Below the pieces are notes generated by a model. The model was not told the DNA's origin and did no database searches. It saw only the letters and a program-made list of their open reading frames with translations. A stretch of 64,000 nucleotides of DNA from Gordius sp. MW1 (taxonomy: Eukaryota > Nematomorpha > Gordioida > Gordea > Gordiidae), in assembly GCA_964036665.1 (NCBI GenBank), contig OZ038530.1, forward strand, positions 9,450,501-9,514,500. The letters run 5' to 3'. Positions 1-13,000 of this stretch are shown here, piece after piece. How positions within the stretch are numbered: the stretch's first letter is position 1; each line of letters begins with the position of its first letter. A program made the translations under genes and the position numbers.

Positions 1-740
1 AAAAAATACATAAAGATTAAAAATGTAAAAACTGCGATTAAAGTTTGTTTAATAATATGGTGCCATCAATATTTTGTATAATATAAATTTATTAACGTTT
101 TTTTATTTATAAACTAGTGAGGAAGGTAAATTGACTGTTATAGGGCAAAATTACATGGTTACAATACACCAAATACACTCTTCAAAATGGAGGAAAATTG
201 GACACACAATTACCCATATGCAACATATGCCATGAGCAGTCTATTCTATATAGTCTAAGGGTATATATAATCATCTATAGTGGTTAAATAAGGCATTATT
301 GCTATGTCTTAAGATTTAATCATTTTTAGCTTTGGTATTTGTAATATCGAAATGTGAATCATCTTGATCATCCTATATTGCCAATGGATTAATAAATTCT
401 CGCATTATTCCTCGATGGCAATACTATTATTTTGCCGTTTGCACTTAAAAGGTCGATAGAGTATTTATTTCTTGAAAATAATTTGGCAAGGACCTAGTAA
501 TTTAAGGTAATAGTATTTTCTAACTTTTAAATGAAGATAGCATAAGCTTTACCCTCTCCCCCCCCCCCATGCACAAAATATTTTCCATATACCAAGAGTT
601 GAATTAGACTCGAGTCTAGAATTATATCAAAACTATAGAATTCTCACATTTCGGATAAATACTTTCACCAAATGATACCTTTAGAGTCGACACCTTGAAA
701 GTTCGCATATGCTTTTGCTATTAAAAGATACGATATAATG
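1..740. other. No gene seen; AT-rich flank
   Basis: No open frame with recognisable protein character and no terminal-repeat structure was found. The only local feature is a short poly-C run near 559-568, a motif that recurs in many repeats of this window. Confidence 0.5.
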
Positions 741-779
741 CATAAATGTTGACGAAGCGACAGATAAACTTGGGCGTTA

Positions 780-1877
780 AATTGCCAACCTAAGTGTTAG
801 AAAGCTCAACACAAAACCTTCAAGTCCTCAATTCGTTCACCAAGCTCCTTATCCTTGGCCTCATTTATATCCCACTTATCCTCAAAATCCATCGTCGCCA
901 AACTAATCTCATACCCCCTTGATGAAACATTTATACAGGCCCTATCCCTTTGGAATTTAAATGTTCTACCAGAAAGCTCACCACCACAAACACCAAATCA
1001 AAAGGATTGGGATGCATGTTTGGTTTCGCGCTCCGTCGCTTATCTCCTTTCGAGCTGCGATACCAAATAACATTACAACCTTAGATCTTTAGTGTTTGAT
1101 AAATCTGGACATGAATGGCTAGAGGCTTTTCCTAGCAGGTTTTCCAATATGATGTTAGAGGATTGCGAGCTATCCTACAATGTAGCACTACGCCTTGGAA
1201 TAAAATACACAAAGGCATATGCCTGTAAAAATTGCAACCTGCCTGTGGATGAAGAAGCACGCCATCCGTTACACTGCCGACTTAATAAATTTAGACACTT
1301 GCGACACTCTAAAATTAATTCTATTATCCAGTCAGCCCTTAGAAAGGCCCAAATCCCATCCATACTTGAACCTTCAGATCCTGCCCTTGAAGGTCGAATG
1401 CGTCCTGACGGTTCATCGCTAGTCCCATGGGAAAATGGTCTCCTTTTAAAGTGGGATTTTACATGCATAGACCTATTTGCCCCCTCTAATCTTAATTATG
1501 ACCCCATGGCCCTCGCCGAAGAACGCAAGCTCCAAAAATACAAGGCCCTTTTGGACTCTAGTATTTTTATCCCAATAGTTTCCTCCTGTTCAGGATCCTA
1601 TGGAAAAATGGCGTTGGCTTTATTCAAAGAAATAGGCAGGCGATCCCCTCCCTCCAAATATTCCCCCGCATTTTTATTAAAACAATCAATAGCCATCTTA
1701 ATTGCAAAATTTAATTTCAAATCTTTTTTGGATTCCTGGCCTCTTCTAAAAGAGGAAGATGAAAACATATTACTCATATAATGCTTTTTTTTAATATCAT
1801 TATTAGATATTTGTACCATTTAATATTATGTTTAAATATATATCAATAAACAAATTTTATCTTTAAAAAAAAAAAAA
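780..1877 (+). mobile_element. 5'-truncated RLE-type LINE, copy 1
   Basis: This is the 3' part of a non-LTR retrotransposon. It contains a C-terminal coding block, a short 3' untranslated region with AATAAA at about 1846, and a poly-A tail at about 1865-1877 that marks the 3' end. The 5' boundary is unclear; coding resemblance fades above about 850. The related copy at 54700-55532 has the same order (coding block, AATAAA, poly-A). Such truncated insertions are typical of target-primed reverse transcription. Confidence 0.75.
855..1781 (+). pseudogene. LINE endonuclease C-terminal fragment (CCHC + RLE)
   Basis: The frame is open from 855 except for one TAA at 1068-1070, and the same frame continues to 1781. 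It shows a CCHC cluster (C-x2-C-x9-H-x3-C, near CKNC...HPLHC), an RHLRH motif, then a PDG...WD...C block followed by K-rich ...LQKYKAL. That order resembles the CCHC plus PD-(D/E)xK restriction-like endonuclease domain at the C-terminus of R2/NeSL-type non-LTR elements. No reverse transcriptase remains. The family name is inference; only the motif order is seen. Confidence 0.65.
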
Positions 1878-1923
1878 TTATAGCAAACGATTTAAAACTA
1901 ATCAAAACACAATGCCCCAATTG

Positions 1924-2128
1924 GTAAAGGTGTTAAATTGCTAACTTTCTTCAAACTCAAGACGCGAGCACGCACACTGAGTTGCTTAATATGCGCGTTA
2001 GCTCAATATGTGCTCGCTGTTCGGTGCACTAGGCAGAACAGTAGCATATAAAAATGCTGGAAGGCCGAGCATAAACCCGAGCAGATGGTAGCTGGAGATG
2101 AGGCAAGTTAGCCATTTAACAACTCTAC
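1924..2128. mobile_element. MITE with 6-bp target duplication, copy 1
   Basis: Ends are imperfect inverted repeats of about 26 bp (GTAAAGGTGTTAAATTGC left; its partner ends in ACAACTCTAC). The 6-bp word CAATTG flanks both sides (1918-1923, 2129-2134). Its interior matches the element at 9949-10242, including the shared string AGGCAGAACAGTAGCA. No coding capacity. Confidence 0.75.
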
Positions 2129-2134
2129 CAATTG

Positions 2135-2803
2135 GTCAACAACTGGCTATCAATTATGACGAATCCATGGTATATTTCCCATTTCTTGTCCGGGTTACTC
2201 ACTTGGCCCTTGGCTTATTTCTAGTCGCAGAATTTTTTTTTTAATAAATTGTTATATATAAATTAATCTCTTGCGTTAAAACAGGTTTACTGTAAGCTCG
2301 CTCGAGAGTTTCGCTTTTTGGCGGAAATTTTCACCTATTTTTCTGTCACCCACCCTGCGCAGACTCGTTGGGGACAACTACAAAGAACGGTTTCTATATA
2401 TCAAGGACCTTATGGCAACTTTCAAAGCTGATCAAATGATATGCAGACGCCAAAAAGGTTATCACATTAGATCCTATCTCCAACTAAATTCTTATTCAAA
2501 CCCAACTAAGAAACAATTCAAAAAAAAGTCACTGCAACAAACATAGGAAATCTTCGCTGACAGGTATGTAAAACAAAAGCAAAGGAGTTTTAAAGTTTAT
2601 TTCTAAATACTGACGCGACAACAAAGTAATGCTTTTTAAATGGTTATAAATGACGTAATAAATTGGGTATAAAAATGAAATAGCTATTTAGGCTAGATGG
2701 TAGTATATGATATAATGATGGGTGGTATACATTAAAAAGTATGTATTCTAGTGTATAAGAAAAATAAGTTGGAAATGATGAAATGTATTTAAAGCTAATG
2801 AAC
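2135..2803. other. RPB1 3' flank
   Basis: This stretch holds the presumed 3' untranslated region and downstream flank of RPB1. No other gene was recognised. Confidence 0.5.
2596..2601 (-). terminator. Candidate poly-A signal of RPB1
   Basis: TTTATT on the plus strand is AATAAA on the RPB1 strand, about 200 nt past the RPB1 stop codon. It is the first canonical hexamer found downstream on that strand. Confidence 0.45.
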
Positions 2804-4049
2804 TCAAGGCAATGGACTCGATGGGCTATAAACGCTATCGTCGCCATTATCATCAGCCGGGCTCGATGGGGTAGCTGGGTTGTAAGCTGGTGAAGAAGGA
2901 CTATAAGCATCAGCAGGGGGTGAAGTTATGATAGAGGGTGTATATCCACTGACCCCTCCAGCCAAAAGTGGGCTCGGGGTTGTGGGTGAGTAAGCCGGAC
3001 TGGATGGGCTATAACCGGTCGCCGACCCGGCTACGGTGGGACTGCTAGGAGAATATCGCGGACTACTAGGGCTATAGTTGGGGCTAGAGGGCGAGTAGCT
3101 GGGAGAGGTGGGGCTATACTTGGGGCTGGCGGGAGAGTAACTGGGTGACGAGGGCGAATAACTCATAGGACCACCCCCGGCTGATGGCGAGGCCGGACTG
3201 TAAGAGGGTGACATGGGGGAATATCGCGGGCTCGATGGACTGTACCCCGGGCTACTGGGAGAATAACTGGGCGACGCGGGGCTGTAGGATGGGCTAGAAG
3301 GGCTGTAACTGAGAGATGTGTCGCCCGGTTTCTTTTTAGTTCGCGCGGATCCCCCACTCAAACTACTGGGATAGGATAGGGCCGGACTGCTGGGACTATA
3401 GCCCGGACTGGAGGGACTATAACTTGGGCTGGCGGGACTATAGCCCGGGCTAGTTGGACTATACCCTGGGCTTGTAGGACTATACTTGGGCGAAGTTGGG
3501 GAGAAGGATGGGCTGGTAGGGCTATAATAAGGACTGGAGGGACTGTAGTTGGGAGAGGTTGGTGAGTACTTAGGGGAGGTTGGTTGATAAGATGGACTCG
3601 TAGGGCTGTAGCCCGGACTGGTAGGACTATAAGCGGGGGATGTGGGGCTATAACTAGGACTCGTAGGACTGTAACTCGGGCTCGTAGGGTTGTAGGTGGG
3701 ACTGGTAGGGCTGTAAGAAGGACTTTCCGGGCTGTAAAATGAGGAGGGGCTCTTGAGTCCGTAGCCGGGGGAAGAGGGGGAGTACTTGGGGGACGTGGGA
3801 CTATAGCCAGGACTGGAGGGGCTATATCCGGGACTGGCTGGGCTGTAACCCGGGCTAGTTGGACTGTAATTCGGGGACGAAGGGGAGTATCCGAGCTTGG
3901 CCAAATCGTCGGGACTACGCAAAGCCGGCGATGAGGGAGAGTAAAATCCTGCGGCGGGCGATGAGGGGGAAGCAGCTCCCAAGTAAGGGCTTCCCATGCC
4001 ACCCGGGGACATTCCACCGGGGGATTGGGGTTGAGGCGACCATCCCGGA
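2804..4049 (-). other. RPB1 C-terminal heptad domain exon
   Basis: The last exon (aa about 1580-1994) encodes roughly 40 YSPxSPx heptads. Position 4 is often Ser or Ala as well as Thr, and position 7 is often Gly, Lys, Arg or Asn. About 24 heptads precede a non-heptad basic spacer ([13 protein letters not shown]); about 18, more degenerate, follow. The tail ends with an acidic patch (ADDNGDDS) and then one more heptad, so the acidic cap is not at the extreme end as it is in human RPB1. The domain is the phosphorylation platform that couples transcription with capping, splicing and 3' processing. Confidence 0.93.
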
Positions 4050-7000
4050 CTAAAACTAAATAAACCCAAGAGAACGACGTATTATACGCCGCTAATTTTA
4101 CGACATTTAAATGCGCATAATATAAAATGAACTCCTTTCCATATAAAGTTGAAGACGCGAAAATTTGTTACTCCATAAAACTACGTCTAATTATATTTCC
4201 ACAAAACCCTCTAACTTGCAACAATATAACATATAATTTAGGGAAATAGAAAATACAAGATAGTGGGATCACCACCATACCCAGTAAAATTTGTATTCCC
4301 CAAAAGCACCTAATAACATTTCCACAAAATCGCATATAGAAAATACGATAGTGGGATCAACACCATACCCAGTAAATTTTGTTATTCCCCAAAACTGCTA
4401 CCTAATTACATTTCCACAAAACCCTCTGACTTGCAACAATATAACATATAGTTATGGAAGTAAAAAATAAAAGATATCGGGATCGACAGCATACCCAGGA
4501 CTGAAACCGCTAGCCTCGCTGCCCGTAGAGGGAGAAAACCCGGCGGCACCAGGGGTCATACCGCTGACTTGAGCGGGAGACCAAGTGTCCAAGTAAGAGG
4601 GGGTACTCCCTTCCTTGTTCCAAGGCGTCATGCCCGGTGTCATACCCCCGCCAGGGCTTAAAGCACCCATGAAAAATCCGTTCATACCGGGAGCGAGCAA
4701 GCCTTCTCCCAAGTTTGTGGGAAGTTCCATGCCAAATTTACAGCGTTCCGTATCGAGCAGCAAATCGAAGGAACCCGTTCCGATCGGGGCTAACTGACCG
4801 AACATTATGTTTTCCGACACGCCGAGCATGGGATCATTTTCGGCGTGAGCTGCCGCGTCCATCAATATATCAACCTAGGATGAACGATAGTTGTTGCTAT
4901 ATCAAGGTTTAAAACCAATTACACACAGGTCTACTAATATTAACCTTGTGATTCCATCCTGCATTCGGATCTATAATTTTGATAGATTATTTTGCGCTGA
5001 AAAATAATCTGTTGTTTTTAGAGTATTTTTCCAAAACTTCCCTTTTAAAATAAACGAGGGTTGTAGGCGCAGAAAATGCCCATTTTAACCTTTTTTGCGG
5101 CTATGTTGCCAAGGCATTTTTAATTCTTACTATTAATTTATTCCTGTAGATTAAAGTGTCATCTATACATTAATAAATTTTAATGTAGAGGCGAAACAAA
5201 AAAAAACTGAATAGTGGAGGTGATAACACCTAATTTACAATAATAAATGAATATTTTCACTATATAAATTAAATATGTCGTGGCAATATAGCCTCAAAAA
5301 AGGTTAAAATGAGCATTTTTGAACCTTCACGTTTATCTTTGGAAGTTTTGAAGCGCAAAATTCTCCAACAGAATCATAGGTCCGATTTCAGGATGGTTTT
5401 TTTGTAGACACGTGGTATTAATGTTTTTTTGAAAGTTTCAACGTTTCTTCCATCGGATGTATTTGAAACAATAATCTAAATCTGGACAAACACGAAGCTC
5501 AAAAGTGTCCTTAATAACCTTAGGACACCTAACATTAGGGTTGTAAGAGCCCTTGGCAGGAGCTAACAAGTATAAACAATAATTTTAATAAATGTAAACA
5601 AACAAGTATGTTTATTACCGTTTCTTCAAAGCTGCACCTCATGAGTGCACCCGTATCTTGCCGGTTTATGCCGTGTCGGGTGATGGCCATGAGATGACCC
5701 TTGGAAGTCATCACGTCGCACAACAGGGCCAAGTGGCGATAGTTGACGTAAGAACCGTCGAAGGAGATTACGGTATTTATTTCCTTTTCCAACGACTTCC
5801 TAACCGCCTCGATGCCCAGCACCTAACGAGTGGTAATGAGTTTAGGGATATACATTTAAGTTATGTAATAACCCAGTCAGACCTATATTACACTTTCAAC
5901 GTTATTAAAAAAACTTAGCAAGTAGTTATGGGGTTGGTTTAGGTGCGAGTACATGATTTCAAAGAAGGCTGATATGTAGATTACAAATAAATTGGCTCGT
6001 TTTCAATAATCAAACTAAAGTTTTTTGGCATTTATTCCAACAAATTTCGGAAAATTGATAAATCAAAAAGAGCATAATTTAAAGAAATGCATTACTAAAA
6101 AAGAGCTCTGTAAATTTGCATATTTTATTTCTTCGCATTATCACACAAAATGCAAGTGAATCGTAAAGAAGCGAGGGGCAGAACTTACGGAAAATATTTC
6201 GCAAATGTCGTTGGATGTGGTTCTAACAGGGTCGACATCTTTTTCGCTCAAAACTTTCAACAGGCTGGTCCCGTCGGTTTCTAGTATCCACTCCGACAAC
6301 GCCTTGTACTCGCCTTCACTAGTGAGTATTATCCGCTTCTTGTGGTCTTCTTGCGGTAGATGCATGTAAACCTATCGGAGCAAAACACAAACAAATCAAT
6401 GGAGCTATTGACTTACTGCTCGTAAAAACCAAAAATCCACGAAAAACAATCAATTAATTCTTTAGATCAAACGGACGATGATGATAGGGGGAGGGAGGCC
6501 TCATCTCGTAAATGATTAATTTTTTCTCGCTTTATTATAGCATTAACAATATAGCTATGCCTACAATTTTGTGCAACCTCTGCTAATACCCCCAACTAAA
6601 CAATTACCAACCAAAGTTATAAGTTTTGTAGCGATCTTAATAAACAATAAAATTTAAAGGCTGATGAACCGTAATTAGTAAGTTTCTTTTTACAAGGACT
6701 CACATTGATTTGTATGACATTTATAGTATCAAAGTGCTTTTTTAATAGAGGTGTACACCCAATTTTGGGCATTAGCTAAGGTTTTCAAAATCGACTTATT
6801 GATTAAAGGAGCTTTGTTTTAGTAGACAAAGTGTTATATAAACTGTGAAGGTTAAAAAAAACCTTTTAAAAAATCGCAATTCCAAATAACTAGACTTCAA
6901 GGGCAATATAACCAATGAAAATAGCAAATAAATATAAAAACCCGTCATCACTAACTTTGGATATCTGCTCGATGCCTTGCAACGTCATGTCGCTCAGCAT

Positions 7001-10000
7001 GTTCGCTTCGATGCAACGCAGGAAGACGTCGTCGTCCATACGGTCCACGGCGGCGGCCGATCCTCGGGCGTCTCCCATAGACCCAGACCCCGCGCCGGGA
7101 TTCGGCTCGTCATCCTCGACCTCGCCGAATTTGCCGGCCGCCCCGGCGGAATCGGCCGAAGCGCAATTGGCGATGCGTATGCGCAAGACGAGGGTTTGGG
7201 CGTTGTCGTCGTTGAAGATGCAATTAAGATCGTCCCCGAAACCGGCGTTAATCTTTTCCGAGATCGCTTCCATCGTTAGCTTTCGGTCCGTCATCCGTTT
7301 TCGGTCCAGCTCGACCCGGAGGAGCCAAGGCGACATGCGGGAAGGGTCGAAGTCGGGCATCTCGTAGTAGACGGCCACGAAGTCGCGATCCTCTTCGATT
7401 ACCGTATTGACCGGGTCGGGGTCGTAGTAGATTGCCGTGTTGGCCGTCACCTAGATTGAGGGAACAATTTTTGGAGTAACAACTCTTTTGGCAAACTATG
7501 TATTAAGTATTAGTGATGTCAAAACGGCCGGCTGGGTTTTGTTTAGTCGACCTTTAGTTTTAGTCAATTAAACGTACAGACCAAAAGTTTGACCGTGGCC
7601 TGCTTATGCGACTAATAAAAATAGACCAAAAAGATTAAATCTGTTTATGTTTAGTCGACTAAAAGCAAAGGTCGATTAAACAAAACCCAGCCTATTTCAC
7701 AGCACTACTATGTATATAGAGGATAATGGCTATGGTGGGGAACGGTTTTGTTGCCAGTTTAGAGCTTTGAAATAACACTCAGAAATGTTCATTCCTTTTA
7801 ATAAGAAAGTTGGCTTAATTGTCTCGTCGGATGGATAAAGTGGGTGGAAAGGGGTTTTAATATTTCGGGCCACATGAACCCATTCTCGAGGAACACAGGC
7901 GGTTAAAAATTATAGCACAATGAGGGAAAATAGGTAAATACAATAGTTGATATGATTATGGAAATAAACTAGTGTACATATAAATGTCTATGTACAGCAC
8001 AAGGAGAAGCTAACCAAAGAAATAGACGTTTAATATTCATTAAAAGATTAACGAGATACGAAACTATATATAAAATTCTTGAGAGCTAAACAATACAAAT
8101 CTCGACCAAATTTTAACAAAACACTAAGGCAACTATCTCCACATAGGCGCTCACCTCTTATTGATCGAACAATCACTTCGAAATGAGATTAAATCAATCA
8201 AATTCCACTAAGTTCATCGCAGAGGTGTTTTAATCAAATCGCGCATCTATAAGTTCACAAAAGGTAAGTTGTGATAGGTAATAACCTTTCTCAGGGTGGT
8301 ATGTTCGAGTCGACACAGGACGTCCTTCGCTTTTTCCGCATCGCGGGCTGCCTGCCCTTTGAGAAAAACGGTGAGCGAGGGTGTGCGAGGCTTTTTGGAA
8401 ACGTTGATGATTTCCTTGAGCCGAGGCACACCCAGGGTAACGTTTTTGGCCGAAACCCCGGCGTAATGAAAAGTGTTTAGGGTCATTTGAGTGGCCGGCT
8501 CGCCGAGGGATTGGGCGGCCAAAGGGCCCACCATTTCGCCCGGATGAACTACGGCTTGGAGAAAACGGGTCTCGACCTCGCCCAGGAGCCAGTCGAAGGA
8601 TTCGGCCGTCAAGTGAAACTCTTCCATCACCCGACGCGTGCACAGGGTGGAGCGGACGAGACTGTTCATCAAGAAGGTGGCGTTGTGTTGGGCCTGACGA
8701 CTAAGTTTGTCATCCCCTTTCACGATCAATAATTTTTTGCCCAGTTCCCGCACGCCTTCGATAACCTGAAACGGTTCGGGGTTTAACAATACAACAAGTC
8801 TTTTTTTAAGTTTAAAATTTATAGATATTGGATAATAAAAGGTATTTAGGGCCCTGGGGTAGTACATTCCGATCAAAAATTGCGGCACCATTAAAATTAT
8901 TTTTTTGTTTTGAGTTTCTTTAGCTACGATGCAACTTTAAAGCATTTGCTGACTCTGGGCGCGTCTTAAATGATAAGATTTAGATCTTTGTAATTAATCG
9001 ATTGTCTTTTTGTTTAAGGATTATTATTTATGTGACTTCGTCTTCGCACAGATAAACTTTATCATAATTAGATACAAAATAGGAAAAATTGTACGAAAAC
9101 ACTTTTGCTAATACTCAGACCTAGAAGTTATCTCAAAAACATGCAAGTTTCAAATCAAAATCAATTAGAGGCAGGGGAATAGGGTTAAGAGTTGCAGTCA
9201 AAATGAAATCTAAAACCCATAGCAAGACAAATTTCGCGCTAACATGTCGTGCTAAAACCTCACCTCCAAGACTAATAGTAGTGGTATGTTTAAAGAGCAT
9301 TTAAAGGTTACGAGAAGGTCACAAATGTCAACGCATAAGGGGGAACTAACCCTGAGAGGATGGAGATCGGAGGGCAAGCGGGGGTTGATGCGAAATATTT
9401 TTTGGGCATTCCATATGATGCGTTGGAGGTTGCAGGGCAAAACGACTTTGCTATCGCCCGTGGGAAATATTTGACGGAGCAGGGTTTGATCTTCTTTCAG
9501 CTGTTCCCACTCCTTCTCCAATTCCGTCATGCAATTCGCGCTACCCAGCAGATCCTTCACGATATCTTCGTTCAGGTATTTTTTCAAAATTCTGCACAGA
9601 CGCAAAAAAATGATTTTGTTATATCTCGCCCTTATCCTCTCTCCGTTAAGTTATTTCATTTAAACGTTTATGCACGGGTGATAAAATGATCGAGCATGTA
9701 CGGCGGCTAATTGTGACTTGTCGTGCGTGATAATATCTGCATTTTTGTTAGCAAAACTAGCGGGTTTAAAAGATTTGAAACTAATTTTACTTAACTGTTA
9801 AAAATTAAGCTAGAAATATTGTCTAAGGTACGCTCCATATTCTTTAAAACTCGTAGTACATTTAATCTTAAACATTATATTTGAAATGAAAAGTCAATTT
9901 AGAGACCGTGGGCTAGCGAGAATTGTCCAAAATCAATGCAGCAACGTAGTAAAGTTGTTAAAGTTCTAACTTGCTTCGACACCAGACGCGAGCACGCCCC

Positions 10001-13000
10001 CTGAGTCGCGTTAGCACAATTCGGTGCATTAGGCAGAACAGTAGCACATAAAAATGCTAAAGAGGCGAGCCGAAGCAGTAAAATCTGTTCAAGCATTTAG
10101 CAGATTGCCCGAGCAGATAGCGGATTAATTGGAAGCAATTGCTACGAGTTAGTAACTTTAAAAATTTGCTCCTATTATAATCGTAAATCTCGAACAAAGC
10201 GCATAATGAGCATTGCTCACGCGAGCAATTTAATAACTCTACAACGTAGAATGCTTGTTAAAACAAAATCGTAAAACAATCGCGCTTGACCATAATCATC
10301 TCTGCGATCACGGAAAAACTAACCTTTCGTTGAGGGAGAGGTCGAACTTGAAGCGACGTTCGAGCGCTTTGTCCGATGGCTTGAGCGTGGGCAAGTGCTG
10401 AAATTCCAAGTGCGTAGCGTCCAGCCCGTCCTCCCCGTACACGAGTTGAACCATTTGGTCCAAGCTGTTCCGCACGGTCCCGTCGTAGCGGGCCATAACA
10501 GACTCCATAGCTTTGATGAGACGTCTTTGGATGTAACCGGTCTCAGCCGTTTTAACGGCAGTGTCAATGATGCCCTCTCTGCCTCCCATGGCGTGAAAGA
10601 AGAATTCCGAGGGAGTTAGTCCGGCTAGGTAGGAATTCTCGACGAACCCACGGCTCTCGGGCCCGTAGTCGTCCTTTATGAAGTGGGGCAGGGTGCGATG
10701 CCTGAAACCGAAGGGGATCCTCTTTCCCTCCACGTTTTGTTGTCCGACACAGGCGATGACCTGGGAAATGTTGATTTTGCTACCCTTGCTCCCGGACACC
10801 ACCATGGCTTTAAAGTTGTTGAATTCCGAGAGGGATTTTTGGGCGCTACTACCCGTTTTGTCACGAGCGTCGTTGAGGAGACGATTTACCTATACAGGGG
10901 GAGAGGATGAAATCACGATTACAAACAAGACGAGCAACCACATTTGTTACATCGAGTTTTAAAGAGACGTGATATAACTTTTCTCAGCGAACAATAGAGT
11001 AGGCTAAGAGGTTTAAAACGCCCAAAAAATCGCTTATAAATAGCGCCAACATTATAGACCACCAAATAACTTTTCTATACCTTTAATCTGACGTTGCATA
11101 ATTGACTTTTCAAGAAAAGTTTGTATTTAAAACTCAAATATCCATCATTACAGTGGCGACATTTACCAATAATGAAATATTTTAGCTCAACGACAGCCTT
11201 GCATTTATAAATTAATTTAAAACACATCAAATAAAAATAGAGAAGCGAAGATTAATTGAAAGCGGTATAGGGTCTAAACCTGATTCTCGAAAGTTTGCCG
11301 CAAAGTATTGCCAGGGGTGGGCTCAAGTTCGTCGTTATGCGCTTTTTCAATGACTTCGATAACGTCTTGTTTCGCCTTCTTAATGGTGTTTTGTATCTCG
11401 ATGTAAGTTTGGGGGTCAGCGATGGAATCCCCGATCCCTATGCTATGCCCCTCGATCATGAGCCAATTGTTGACGACCGTTTGAATGTGGCTGTAAAAAT
11501 CGCCCGCGATTTTATGGCCCAACTCCAGGGCCGCTATGTGAACGAGGGAGCCGCTAGACGTGCCCAGCGTCTTTTTGCACAATATTCCCGCGATCAGCTC
11601 CCCGTTTTCTATCAGGACCTGAAGGTATGCGAGAGAAATGCTTTTTTATACTAAATTTATTAAGTTTTAAAGTGTTTTTGAAACAAATGAGTAACCAACC
11701 ATGTATGTTATAAGCTATAAATGTGAAAGCAAAACAGTTGTTTTAGAGAGCCAAAATGGAATGTGCGCCATAGTTAATGTAACATTTGTTTTAAAGACTG
11801 AAAAGACTTCGTCGGTTAGGAAATAATTAGTTAATGTTTTGAATCTTACGAGGTAAAATATGTAAAACGACGTAATTTGCAAAAATATGTCATTTTCCTC
11901 AAAGATAGACGACCACAGTGTCAATATAATCGTAAATTTTAATTATATATAAACTGAAAAAATGGATAACTTTTAATTAACTTTGCCTGTGCAAAAAATA
12001 ACAAGAATATGTTTTGCTAAAGGGTGCAAATCAGTGGAACAAAATCCTTCAATATCTCAAATTTCAATACCAAGTTGATGATCTCAAACGCGCCCAAGGT
12101 GCAATAACGAAGTCTTATGTTTACATAAAACCAAAGCTTTGTACACTCAAAATTTAAAGTTAACTTTACCAAAAATATCAAATTGTCATTTAACTTTGTT
12201 TTATTATTTATTTTAGTGGTAATGATTCTAACCTTGGTGTCGCCGGGAGATATCCACTTGTAGGGGCCGGTATCTTCCTCGTCGGGATGGGTGCTGTGCG
12301 ACCTCACGCAATTTATGTTGCCGGGTATGACGAGCGAAAACAATTGCTTGCCAGTCCACAACGGCTTCGGTTTCACGATGGCCGGTTGCGGCATTTTACC
12401 GTTCCAACTTGGTAGCCACATGAGCAGGTTCATCATTTGCTCCTACGTCGAGATAATTTATAAAAATTAAGGAGAACTTAAAAGCGTTGAAAAACTTAAC
12501 GAGACGCAAAGGTTCTTCGTTAGTTAAATACATTTCTTTTATTAAAATATAATAAGTGTAATAATATCAATAATTTCTACATTTTCACCAAATTTTATAA
12601 AAATCTGAGGGGTTCGGCCGATGACGTGGCGATTTGGCGTGGAATGTCACCGCCCCAAAAGTGAATAGGCATTTATAATAACGAGAGATAATCAAGAACC
12701 TTCCCTTTCCAGACTAAACTATGATAATTATTAAGGTCTATTTTTTAAACAAATTTTTCAACGAACATTTAACAAATATGCTCGTTAACCCAAAACCGAT
12801 ATTACCAACAACTCGAATTCGCCAAAAACGTCAGTCGAATATATCTCTCAATAAAAAAACATAAATATATCGATTCAAAATCAAAAAGTTTTAAGTTTAC
12901 TTTGTCGATAAAGACGTCTCGCTTAGTCATTTTTCGGACGGCGGTCAGGGTGTCCTGCACTATACCCATGACGGGTCGATTGGCTTGAGGCGTGATTAAT

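Noticed and set aside
3163-4053. Other long frames overlapping the RPB1 heptad exon
   Set aside because: Low-complexity shadows of the YSPxSPx repeat read in other frames.
7080-7367. Plus-strand frames at 6915-7367
   Set aside because: Antisense shadows of RPB1 exon 15, caused by its GC-rich codons.
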